This document shows, piece after piece, positions 1-6,225 of a stretch of DNA of 6,715 nucleotides. A program made the position numbers and the translations under genes. Numbering within the stretch: position 1 is the stretch's first letter; each line of letters opens with the position of its first letter. The notes beneath the pieces were generated by a model. The model was not told where the DNA came from and made no database searches. It was given only the letters and a program-made list of their open reading frames with translations. Location: assembly GCA_002685655.1 (NCBI GenBank), contig NYXM01000105.1, positions 1 through 6,715 on the forward strand, in the 5' to 3' direction. This DNA comes from Planctomycetaceae bacterium (GTDB lineage Bacteria > Planctomycetota > Planctomycetia > Pirellulales > Pirellulaceae).

Positions 1-36
1 CAACTCGCGGAAACCCTGATCAACATGGCCGCATAG
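1..36 (+). CDS. 3' end of an unidentified gene (partial)
   Basis: Frame 1 is open from the window edge and reads [11 protein letters not shown] before a TAG stop at 34-36. Only 11 codons are visible, so no function can be assigned. It is proposed as a gene end because the frame enters from outside, the composition is protein-like, and a plus-strand gene ending about 75 bases before a tRNA gene is a normal arrangement. Another frame, or no gene at all, is possible. Bases 37-111 between this stop and the tRNA show nothing recognisable. Confidence 0.35.
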   Translation, partial: QLAETLINMAA

Positions 37-111
37 CCTAACCTGTTCTCAGAAAGTGCAGTTCTCAACAAACTTGGCAACGCACACGGTAGGATTGCAA
101 ACAACAAAGCT

Positions 112-196
112 GGAGAGGTGGCAGAGTGGTCGAATGCACCGGTCTTGAAAACCGGCGTGGGGAAACCCACCGGGGGTTCGAATCCCCCCCTCTCCG
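112..196 (+). tRNA. tRNA-Ser (anticodon UGA)
   Basis: Complete class II tRNA that decodes UCA (and other UCN) serine codons. The acceptor stem GGAGAGG (112-118) pairs fully with CCTCTCC (189-195), with G196 as discriminator base, as expected for serine. The anticodon stem CCGGT/ACCGG encloses the loop CTTGAAA (144-150) with anticodon TGA at 146-148. A long variable arm, GTGGG-GAAA-CCCAC, is the serine hallmark. The T arm is GGGGG-TTCGAAT-CCCCC (172-188). CCA is not encoded. The gene is intact although a tyrosine recombinase gene starts 134 bases downstream. That fits an integration event that left or regenerated a full tRNA 3' end. Confidence 0.97.
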
Positions 197-208
197 CTCT
201 TGTCTGCT

Positions 209-239
209 GCCCATCTGCATAAGTTATTTGCAGGTGGGC
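209..239 (+). terminator. Hairpin after tRNA-Ser, possible terminator
   Basis: An 11-bp stem, GCCCATCTGCA (209-219) with TGCAGGTGGGC (229-239), contains one T-G wobble and encloses a 9-base A/T-rich loop. It lies 12 bases after the tRNA. The following bases (ATTTGCGTTTCT) are only moderately T-rich, so classification as an intrinsic terminator is likely but not certain. It would stop tRNA transcription before the recombinase gene. Confidence 0.55.
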
Positions 240-273
240 ATTTGCGTTTCTGGGTCGCTCCCAGAAGTTCCCG

Positions 274-304
274 TTTGTAGCGCTTTTTGTAGCGTTTTGT
301 AGCG
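274..304 (+). repeat. Three direct copies of TTTGTAGCG upstream of the recombinase gene
   Basis: TTTGTAGCG occurs at 274-282, 286-294 and 296-304, with start-to-start steps of 12 and 10 bases, close to one helical turn. The array lies between the tRNA hairpin and the recombinase ribosome binding site. Helically phased short repeats beside an integrase gene are typical of arm-type binding sites for the recombinase or a directionality factor. That role is inferred from position and spacing only. I saw no further copies elsewhere in the window. Confidence 0.6.
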
Positions 305-316
305 GAGAGCTTCTCT

Positions 317-324
317 GAGGAGAG
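317..324 (+). promoter_or_regulatory. Ribosome binding site of the recombinase gene
   Basis: GAGGAGAG ends 6 bases before the ATG at 331. It is a good Shine-Dalgarno match and supports 331 as the start. Confidence 0.6.
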
Positions 325-330
325 CCCGAA

Positions 331-1557
331 ATGCCTGCTTCCCATGCGGCCAACAAACGATCCAAGAAGCCCACCTCGTTTCGAGTCGGTCGTGTCCGTG
401 CCCACCTTCGCGGTCGCGTCTGGTACCTGTGCTACCACGAGCACGGTCAGCGTCACCAGCCGCGCGTCGGACCGGACCGCGAAGCCGCCCGTCAGATGGC
501 TGCGGAGGTCAATGCCCAACTCGAAGTCGGCGCACCCTCGACCCTTGGCTTTGAGCCCATCTCGATTCCAGCCGTACGCCAACGTTGGCTCGATCATCAC
601 GAGCATATCCGCCGCTCCTCGCTGCACACGATCCGCCGCTACAGTTCGGCAACGCAGCATCTGCTGAACTTCCTGCAAGACGTTCGGCCCCTACGCCGAA
701 TTTCCGACTTTCGTGCAGTGCAGGCCGAGGAATTCGTTCGCTACCTGAGAACGCTTAATGTTGCACCCAACGGACATGCCAACGCAAGTAAGCGCCGCCT
801 TCGTGACAACGGCATGAAGTACGTGCTCGAAACTTGTTCCACGCTCTTCAACTACGCGGCCCGGCATCGTCATCTGCCACCTTACGCGGAAAACCCGTTC
901 CTCACGATTGAAATTCATCGTATTCCCATCGAAGATCCGGCTCCGGTCGTCGTCTTTTCGAGTGACATCGAGCGTCGCTTTCTCAGTGCCTGCGACAAGT
1001 GGCAGTTCCCAATCTTCGCGACGCTGATGCTGACGGGAATGCGACCTGGCGAACTGGTCCATCTGCTGCTCCCGGAGGACTTGGACCTCAACGAGGGCTG
1101 GCTCTACGTTCGCAATAAGCCGGGACTTGGTTGGAAGGTGAAAACTCGCAATGAGCGAGATCTCCCGCTCGTTCCCGCTCTGCATGCCGTTCTCCGGCAA
1201 CACGTCGGCAGTCGTGAAACCGGACCTGTGTTTCTGCAAAGGCGATGTCTCAGCGGTCATCAGCCGCCGCTGATCCATTACCGACGCCAGCAACTGGAAC
1301 GCGAACTGATCAGCCGATCCGAACGAACTGGAGGTACCGATCGCAGCGGCTTGGCCGTTGCCCGCCTGGTCAAAATACTCAGCCGACGTGCAAACCCTAT
1401 GATCTCCGGCGTTTCCTGCACCTTGCCTCCGAGAATCTCAGCCGAACTTTGGCAGCAAGCTTACGCCGCACAGACCCTACAACACGCACACGCAGTCGTT
1501 AGAGGTGAGATGGACATACCGCGTCAGCCTTTGCCCATTGCGTCGCGGAGTGGATGA
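331..1557 (+). pseudogene. Tyrosine recombinase/phage-type integrase, C-terminal catalytic region frameshifted
   Basis: Tyrosine recombinases cut and rejoin DNA at att sites, often tRNA 3' ends, and one lies just upstream. The 408-residue frame has a basic N-terminus, then a SAM-like core-binding domain (about 80-185; LHTIRRYSSATQHLLNFLQ). The catalytic domain begins near 210, with box I arginine R238 in TGMRPGEL and a beta-hairpin lysine near K271 (KVKTRNERDLPL). After about residue 353 the family pattern leaves this frame. Bases 1392-1412 in frame 3 read KPYDLRR, resembling the HxLRR box with Y in place of H, followed by LRRTDPTT (1461-1484), resembling the LGHxDxxTT segment. A tyrosine-like YNTHTQ lies in frame 2 at 1478-1495. 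No single frame holds R, K, H, R and Y together, so the enzyme should be inactive. At least two frameshifts and probably a small deletion are needed. A sequencing error is an alternative for one of them. The ATG at 331 has a good ribosome binding site. Confidence 0.8.
1532..1551 (+). repeat. Direct repeat, left copy
   Basis: TGCCCATTGCGTCGCGGAGT matches the sequence at 2960-2981 with one substitution and two single-base insertions there. It lies in the decayed tail of the recombinase gene, before the transposase gene. The two copies flank the transposase and the small downstream ORF. This may be an element boundary or a dispersed intergenic repeat; it is not an inverted terminal repeat. Confidence 0.5.
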
Positions 1558-1604
1558 CTGCATGGTAAATGCGAGTTCCACGCGTTTCACCAATTGAGCG
1601 ATTC

Positions 1605-2690
1605 ATGAGCTTCATTCTCCTACCCTGGCAATTCTTCGTCGTCATTCTGGTCGGCTGGGCTAACCGCGAGCAGAAGAAGATCATCGAGTTCTACCGATCG
1701 CAAGTCGAAACCTTGATGAAGTCACAGGGAAAGAAACGCCTCTTACTGACCGATGAACAACGTCGGATTCTGGCAGTCAAAGGTAAGGCCCTGGGACGCA
1801 AGGCACTGATGGAGCTGACGACCATTGTCACACCCGATACCATCCTGCGATGGCACCGAACGCTGGTTGCGAAGAAATGGGATTACTCCGACCGGAGATC
1901 CAAACAGGCCGGTCGACCAAGGATTCGGCAGGAGATTGTCGACCTGATCGTGAAGTTTGCCAACGAGAATCCGACGTGGGGTTACGATCGAATTCAAGGC
2001 GCCTTGACCAATGTCGGCTACCAGATCTCCGACCAGACGGTCGGGAACGTGCTCAAGCAACATGGCATCGAACCGGCACCGGAGCGAAAACGTTCAGCAA
2101 CTTGGTCCACATTCATCAAGGCTCACTGGGATGTGCTCGCTGCTATCGACTTTACGACGGTGGAAGTTTGGACTAAAGGCGGGTTGGTGACGTTTTACTT
2201 GCTGTTCGTGATGGAACTGAAGACGCGCCGAGTCCATTTTGCGGGCTACACCACGCAACCGAACGAAACATGGATGAAACAAGCCGCTCGCGAGTTGACC
2301 AATTTTGAAGACGGCTTCCTCAACGACAAACGCTACCTCATCATGGATCGCGACACGAAGTTCTCCGAGTCGTTTCGTGCGTTTCTAGACGACGAAGGCA
2401 TCGAGCCCGTACGACTGCCACCCAAGAGTCCAAACTTGAACGCTCATCTCGAGAGGTTCTTCGGCTTGCTGAAATCGGAGTGCTTGGATCGACTGATTCT
2501 CTTCGGCGAGCGCGCCTTGCGAAACGCCGTGCAAGAGTACCTGGCCCATTACCACACCGAGCGAAATCACCAAGGGCTCGACAACACGATTCTTGATCCG
2601 CAAGCCGAAGTTGGCGGCGGTCGGGGCGATATTCACTGCCGCGATCGGCTCGGTGGAATGCTCCGTTATTACCATCGCAAGGCTGCCTGA
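1605..2690 (+). CDS. DDE transposase with rve integrase core (IS3/IS481-like)
   Basis: This 361-residue protein moves an insertion sequence through a retroviral-integrase-type DDE domain. Residues 103-155 form a helix-turn-helix-like region ([10 protein letters not shown]...NPTWGYDRI). The catalytic triad is D182 (AAIDFTTVE), D248 ([10 protein letters not shown]) and E283 ([14 protein letters not shown]), giving DD(34)E spacing. The C-terminus ([12 protein letters not shown]...[14 protein letters not shown]) has the conserved end of the family, so it appears complete. An ATG at 1569 would add 12 residues. I prefer 1605 because MSFILLPWQ, a hydrophobic stretch followed by charged helix, is the usual beginning of this group. 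Neither start has a clear Shine-Dalgarno sequence. It is a single-ORF transposase without the programmed frameshift of classical IS3. It sits on the ruins of the recombinase gene and is followed after one base by a small ORF. I could not find matching terminal inverted repeats, so the element's ends and exact IS family remain open. Confidence 0.9.
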   Translation: MSFILLPWQFFVVILVGWANREQKKIIEFYRSQVETLMKSQGKKRLLLTDEQRRILAVKGKALGRKALMELTTIVTPDTILRWHRTLVAKKWDYSDRRSKQAGRPRIRQEIVDLIVKFANENPTWGYDRIQGALTNVGYQISDQTVGNVLKQHGIEPAPERKRSATWSTFIKAHWDVLAAIDFTTVEVWTKGGLVTFYLLFVMELKTRRVHFAGYTTQPNETWMKQAARELTNFEDGFLNDKRYLIMDRDTKFSESFRAFLDDEGIEPVRLPPKSPNLNAHLERFFGLLKSECLDRLILFGERALRNAVQEYLAHYHTERNHQGLDNTILDPQAEVGGGRGDIHCRDRLGGMLRYYHRKAA

Positions 2691-2691
2691 T

Positions 2692-2928
2692 ATGTTGAGG
2701 TGGCTGCAAGGCTGGCGTGACATCGCTCGTCTACGGGCAGAATCGAGACGCTTAGCCCGGGAGATCGAGCGAACGACCGGAGAACTTCCCAGGCTCTCAC
2801 CGAAAGAACTACGCCGCCTAGCGAAGAAAGCAAAAGGGATGTCTCCCCGAGCAGTACGCAAGCACTCGTCTCTTCATCCCGACGACGTGGAACTGCTCAT
2901 CAAGCTGAGCCAATCGTCCGAAAACTGA
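2692..2928 (+). CDS. Small charged helical protein coupled to the transposase, function unknown
   Basis: This 78-residue ORF is not a family I recognise. The ATG follows the transposase TGA by one base (TGATATG), suggesting translational coupling. CAAGG at 2678-2682 could serve as ribosome binding site. The frame is open from 2593, but the earlier part overlaps the transposase and is unlikely to be used. The protein has a tryptophan-rich start (MLRWLQGWRD), a long Arg/Glu-rich helix or coiled coil (10-30), and the segment LSPKELRRLAKKAKGMSPRA. It ends in two consecutive in-frame stops (TGATAG). Residues 33-70 line up with transposase residues 46-82 ([20 protein letters not shown]), and the whole ORF has the same order of parts as the transposase N-terminus. 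It may be an accessory or regulatory protein of the element, or the leftover start of a second related transposase. Coding status is likely; function is unknown. Confidence 0.6.
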   Translation: MLRWLQGWRDIARLRAESRRLAREIERTTGELPRLSPKELRRLAKKAKGMSPRAVRKHSSLHPDDVELLIKLSQSSEN

Positions 2929-2959
2929 TAGATCAAGGCGATGCAAAGTGAACTGTTAC

Positions 2960-2981
2960 TGCCCGTTGCGTTCGGCGGAGT
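2960..2981 (+). repeat. Direct repeat, right copy
   Basis: TGCCCGTTGCGTTCGGCGGA plus GT matches 19 of the 20 bases of the copy at 1532-1551, with two extra bases. It begins 31 bases after the small ORF's stop. Weak similarity seems to continue past both copies (TGAC, then a G-rich stretch), but not clearly enough to extend the repeat. Confidence 0.5.
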
Positions 2982-3104
2982 ATTGTGACCACACGGGGTG
3001 TACACCGTGCGAACTGGGCCAGAGAGATGACGTGCAACATGGCCGAGCGAACATGCTTCGTCCAGGCCTTGGGAAGGGGGATGCGGGGTGCTTTCTTGAC
3101 GGAC

Positions 3105-3151
3105 ATCGTGTTCTCGGAGGTCTTTCATCGCCAATTCACTCAGAACACGAT
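3105..3151. repeat. 10-bp perfect inverted repeat
   Basis: ATCGTGTTCT (3105-3114) is the exact reverse complement of AGAACACGAT (3142-3151), with 27 bases between. No T-tract follows on either strand, so it is not a typical terminator. It could be a protein-binding site or an RNA stem; nothing nearby identifies a partner. Confidence 0.45.
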
Positions 3152-3399
3152 AACATCAATCAAGGCAACGTGTTTCGACACCTTCGATGCTCGCGCAAAA
3201 TTCGCTGGACCAACACAGTGAGCATGCGGTTTAGCGAAACCTTGACGCCATCTGCGACGGCCGAGATACTCGACTGCCAGGTGCATCAAGATGCAATGAA
3301 ACCATAGAGTTAGGGTTCGGCCGACTTTTTTTGCCCTACGGGCAAGAACGACAAAACTCAATGCAGTCAGCAGTGAGACAAAGCTGCGTTGGTGTTTCT

Positions 3400-3413
3400 T
3401 CATGTGCACATGA
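3400..3413. repeat. Perfect 14-base palindrome
   Basis: TCATGTGCACATGA is its own reverse complement. With no loop it is more likely a dimeric-protein site than a hairpin. It lies downstream of the oxidoreductase stop and far from any visible gene start, so an operator role has no target within view. Confidence 0.4.
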
Positions 3414-3417
3414 GGTC

Positions 3418-3518
3418 GAGGAATGCAGTTTCCAATCTCACACAAAGCCACGAAGCCACAAAGAAGGAGTTAATCATGTGGGCTCTTCGTGACTTTGTGC
3501 CTTCGTGTGACATTCCTC
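3418..3518 (-). repeat. Large inverted repeat of CAC(A/G)AAG units at the 3' end of the oxidoreductase operon
   Basis: The 26-base arms at 3438-3463 and 3485-3510 enclose a 21-base loop; 21 of 26 positions are complementary. Each arm consists of three tandem CAC(A/G)AAG units with an 8-base period. An outer pair, GAGGAATG (3418-3425) and CATTCCTC (3511-3518), is also exactly complementary. Counting wobbles, 24 of 26 arm positions can pair in minus-strand RNA but only 22 in plus-strand RNA. The stop codon of the minus-strand oxidoreductase lies just beyond, at 3532-3534. This places a stable stem at the end of that mRNA, acting as a terminator without a T-tract or as a 3'-end stabiliser. The unit also resembles a dispersed intergenic repeat seen in many environmental bacteria. 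Confidence 0.7.
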
Positions 3519-3531
3519 CAATTGCCTCGAA

Positions 3532-4824
3532 CTACGCCTTCCGTGGAATGATCTGCCCATGGTCACGGAGCAACGCGTGAATCTCCGTCAGCGAAACTTC
3601 GAGCGGTGTTGTTCCGGATTTCGCTGCCAGTGTCGCTGCGACTCCGGCGGCCTGGCCCATGCCCATGCATGACGCCTGAACTCGCAGCCCGGAGTTCGCC
3701 AGTCGATCACTGCTGACGCATCGGCCGGCCACGATGATATTGCGACTGCCTTTCGGGATCAGTGCGCTCAGCGGGATGGTTGGTACTTTGCCTGGCTTCA
3801 GTGGCTTCGGCCTTACTCCCGTCTTGGTGTGAAGGTCGACGGGGTAGAACGCATAGCTGATGGCGTCGTCAAACACGCGACCGGACGTGTAGTCGTTCAC
3901 CGTGATCAGCGTCTCGCCCTCAATCCGGTAGCTTTCACGGAAGCCCGGTTCGGGCTGCAGGTGCATCAGCCGCTGCCCGGATTTCCGGACCCTGTCCAAC
4001 ACCGCTTTGCGCCCGGTCAGGCTCGCCTCGGTGACAGTGCGTGAGTTTGTCGAATCGGCCCCATGGACATAGATCGCGTGCAGCAGTCCTGGGCCGCCGC
4101 GCTTCGTGCCTCGCCCCGGGTTGTTTGCCTCGCCGAGCAGGAACTGAATTGAGCCCGGCTGCCGCTCTTCGCCCCGCAGTCGCGGGTGGCCAAGCATCCC
4201 GGCGACTTCCGCTCCGCCGGTGCAGTCAACGATCTGCTTGCATAAGACTCGCCGTTGTGTGCCGAAGCCAACGCAGTCGACCTCCCAGCCGTCTGAGGTC
4301 TCTTTGATTGCCTGCGGGAACTCGTGATAGCAAATCTTTACGCCCGCCTCATGGCACTTTTCTTCGGCCAGGATGTAGTACAGGAATTGGTTGATGTGCA
4401 CCTGGTTCTGCCAGTGACGCTGCGGTACCTTCGCGAAGTTCGGCAGCGTCCCGCCATCCAATTCGACACACTCCTTGACCAGTTCCCATCCAATGCCCGC
4501 GATGATCTGCTTTCCCCAGGCATCGAACAGGCCCGGAAAGCATACGCCTCCGCGAGTTGTCATACCGCCGAGGCACGACGCGCGTTCCATCACCATTGCC
4601 TTCGCTCCGGCGCGACCGGCCTGAATCGCCGCGACATGACCTGCCGTTCCGCCGCCGACCACAAGCACATCCACTTCGTTGGTCACTTCCGGCTCGGCAG
4701 CATCCGGAACTGTCTGAGCCGTCACGTGTGAGGTCGAACTGATGGCCAGCCCCGCCGCTGCCGTGCCGACAACGGATTGCTGCAGGAACTCGCGGCGTCC
4801 AGTGTTTGAATTCGAATCAGTCAT
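3532..4824 (-). CDS. Tat-exported FAD-dependent oxidoreductase
   Basis: This 430-residue flavoprotein probably acts outside the cytoplasm; its substrate is unknown. The N-terminus has a twin-arginine signal (RREFLQQSVVG, residues 10-20), an Ala/Gly-rich hydrophobic stretch and a possible cleavage site near SHVTAQ. The FAD-binding Rossmann motif VDVLVVGGGTAGHVAAIQAG follows, then the MERASCLGGMTTRGG segment typical of the FAD_oxidored group. The C-terminal FAD segment is complete (SRNIIVAGRCVSSD, then RVQASCMGMGQAAGVAATLA). Start 4824 is chosen because it puts the twin arginines near the N-terminus and has AGGGAG (4840-4835) ten bases upstream. A longer frame from 4938 would run far into the sulfatase gene. 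The gap after the sulfatase stop is 5 bases (TGACCTCAATG), so the two are co-transcribed. A role in sugar or polysaccharide oxidation is plausible from context but not shown. Confidence 0.92.
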   Translation of the reverse strand: MTDSNSNTGRREFLQQSVVGTAAAGLAISSTSHVTAQTVPDAAEPEVTNEVDVLVVGGGTAGHVAAIQAGRAGAKAMVMERASCLGGMTTRGGVCFPGLFDAWGKQIIAGIGWELVKECVELDGGTLPNFAKVPQRHWQNQVHINQFLYYILAEEKCHEAGVKICYHEFPQAIKETSDGWEVDCVGFGTQRRVLCKQIVDCTGGAEVAGMLGHPRLRGEERQPGSIQFLLGEANNPGRGTKRGGPGLLHAIYVHGADSTNSRTVTEASLTGRKAVLDRVRKSGQRLMHLQPEPGFRESYRIEGETLITVNDYTSGRVFDDAISYAFYPVDLHTKTGVRPKPLKPGKVPTIPLSALIPKGSRNIIVAGRCVSSDRLANSGLRVQASCMGMGQAAGVAATLAAKSGTTPLEVSLTEIHALLRDHGQIIPRKA

Positions 4825-4829
4825 TGAGG

Positions 4830-6224
4830 TCAGTCTCCCTGCTGTGGCAGGTTTGTTGTTGGAAGGTGTTTCTTCAGTCGTGCAATCACTTTGGTATGTG
4901 ATCCCGGTGGCAGCGGAATCGCGGCTATGTTGTTCCACTCGTTTGGGTCGGTCTGGTGATCGTAGAGCTCTTCGCTGCCGTCAGCGTATCGGATGTATCG
5001 CCAGCGTTCGTCGCGCACGGCGTGATTGTTCTGTCCCAGCGTGGAAATCGCGACGTGCTTCCAGTCCGTGTCCGGGTCTTCGAGTAACGGTCGCAGACTG
5101 ACGCCTTCAAGCCTGGGATTCGCGGGCAATCCGCAAAGGTCGATCAACGTCGGATAGATGCTCAATAACTCGACCGGCTTGTCCGTCCTGTCTTTGACTC
5201 CGTCAGGCACGCTTATGATCAGCGGCACATGCGTCGTACGTTCCCAGAGCGAGAACTTCGACCAGCGCTGCTTCTCGCCGAGGTGGTAGCCGTGGTCGGA
5301 GAAGAGAACGACGATTGTGTTCTCCGCATGCGGCCCGTTGTCGAGCGCATCGAGAACCCGGCCGAGTTGCTCGTCGGTCCACCGAACGCAGGCGAGGTAA
5401 GCATGTACCGCCTGTTCCCAGCGGCCGTTTTCACGCATCCAGTCGTGCGTCGGTATCTTCGGGTTGCTCAGCGACACCTTGCGAGCGGCGTCGGGGATGT
5501 TGTTCCAGTCATCGTCATCAACGGGCGGTAGTTGTACGTTCTTGAAACTGTCGTAAACCCGGCGAGGCGGAAAGAACGGTACGTGCGGCCGATAGAAACC
5601 GAAGGCGAGGAAAAACGGTTTGTCGTGCTTGTTGCCAAGTTGCTCGGTGGCCCAGGTGGCCACAACGTGATCGGTGAACTTCGATTCGTCATAGTCCTGG
5701 GGGCCGAAGTCCCAGATGCCGTGCCAGGCTTTCGGCTTGTCGTGAACCTTCTTGTCCTGACCTTTGAGCCACTGTCCCGGCCGCGGCCCAACGACATTGA
5801 AATGTTCTTGAAGCGTGGCCCCGCCATGAAACACTTTGCCCGCAGTCAACGTCTTGTAACCACTGGCCGCGAAATGGACGGGCAGGCTGACATGCGAACG
5901 CAGGAACTCGGGCTCTTTGGAGACGGGATAACGATTACTGTAAAAGCCGGTCGAAGAAGGTCGACGTCCCCACAGCAAACTGATCCGCGAAGGATTGCAC
6001 ATCGTTCCCTGGCAGTGCGCATTCGTAAAAAGCATGCCCCGCGCCGAGAGTCGATCGATATTCGGCGTGTGCGTTTGCGAGTGGCCACCAAGGCAGCCGA
6101 CCCAGTCGTTGAGGTCATCAACCGCAATGAGCAGGACATTGGGTTTGTCTGCTTTGGCGGAAGACGGAGACGTTCCCAACGCCAGCAGAAACGCGCTTGT
6201 AAGAACCACCGCTCTGTTAATCAT
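4830..6224 (-). CDS. Secreted sulfatase, iduronate-2-sulfatase-like (S1 family)
   Basis: This 464-residue formylglycine sulfatase hydrolyses sulfate esters, probably on a polysaccharide or glycosaminoglycan-like substrate. Residues 1-25 form a Sec signal peptide (hydrophobic AVVLTSAFLLALG, cleavage probably after SAKA). Metal ligands D36 and D37 lie in NVLLIAVDDLND. The formylglycine motif is C76-N-P-S-R80, where C76 is converted by a maturase. K130 (TAGKVFHGG), the YRPHVPF motif (211-217) and the second metal site D310-H311 (FSDHGYHLGEK) are all present. These, with FSLWERTTHVPL, place it near iduronate-2-sulfatase-like enzymes, and the length is normal. A tryptophan stands where a threonine is usual (SLLWGRRP for SLLTGxRP). 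The ATG follows the upstream TAG by one base (TAGCATG), so translation is probably coupled to the DUF1552 gene. The precise substrate cannot be read from the sequence. Confidence 0.95.
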   Translation of the reverse strand: MINRAVVLTSAFLLALGTSPSSAKADKPNVLLIAVDDLNDWVGCLGGHSQTHTPNIDRLSARGMLFTNAHCQGTMCNPSRISLLWGRRPSSTGFYSNRYPVSKEPEFLRSHVSLPVHFAASGYKTLTAGKVFHGGATLQEHFNVVGPRPGQWLKGQDKKVHDKPKAWHGIWDFGPQDYDESKFTDHVVATWATEQLGNKHDKPFFLAFGFYRPHVPFFPPRRVYDSFKNVQLPPVDDDDWNNIPDAARKVSLSNPKIPTHDWMRENGRWEQAVHAYLACVRWTDEQLGRVLDALDNGPHAENTIVVLFSDHGYHLGEKQRWSKFSLWERTTHVPLIISVPDGVKDRTDKPVELLSIYPTLIDLCGLPANPRLEGVSLRPLLEDPDTDWKHVAISTLGQNNHAVRDERWRYIRYADGSEELYDHQTDPNEWNNIAAIPLPPGSHTKVIARLKKHLPTTNLPQQGD

Positions 6225-6225
6225 G

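Larger units (their letters stand above)
2929..3531. other. Gene-poor stretch between the transposase unit and the oxidoreductase
   Basis: No convincing gene is visible on either strand in these 603 bases. The open frames present lack recognisable domains, ribosome binding sites and protein-like composition. The stretch holds the right direct-repeat copy (2960-2981), a hairpin CACGG/CCGTG at 2992-3009, an inverted repeat at 3105-3151, and TGCATC-AA-GATGCA at 3282-3295. It also holds T7 followed by a TTGCCC-TAC-GGGCAA hairpin (3326-3345), a perfect palindrome at 3400-3413 and the large inverted repeat at 3438-3510. The right end of the insertion element probably lies somewhere in its first part. 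Confidence 0.6.

Noticed and set aside
74..101. Promoter for tRNA-Ser (TTGGCA with a downstream -10)
   Set aside because: TTGGCA at 74-79 lacks a convincing -10 at proper spacing; TAGGAT at 90-95 is only 10 bases away.
49..678. 209-residue minus-strand frame across the tRNA
   Set aside because: It runs through the reverse complement of a perfect tRNA gene and the start of the recombinase gene, so it is a chance frame.
691..1293. 200-residue minus-strand frame
   Set aside because: It is antisense to the recombinase catalytic domain, with no domain or ribosome binding site seen.
1569..1604. Upstream ATG for the transposase
   Set aside because: It adds 12 residues not typical of the family and has no better ribosome binding site than 1605; it cannot be fully excluded.
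3326..3345. Intrinsic terminator from T7 and the TTGCCC/GGGCAA hairpin
   Set aside because: The T-tract precedes the hairpin on the plus strand and becomes an A-tract after it on the minus strand, so the order is wrong for both.
2948..3451. Overlapping plus- and minus-strand frames of 78-119 residues in the gene-poor stretch
   Set aside because: Cys/His/Arg-rich chance-like composition, no recognised domain, no good ribosome binding site, and they cross the repeats described here.
3441..3463. CRISPR-like repeats in the CAC(A/G)AAG units
   Set aside because: The units are 8 bases long, contiguous and mirrored, with no spacers and no cas genes.
4825..4938. 38-residue N-terminal extension of the oxidoreductase
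   Set aside because: It would lie almost entirely in the sulfatase coding region and bury the twin-arginine signal, which belongs near the N-terminus.
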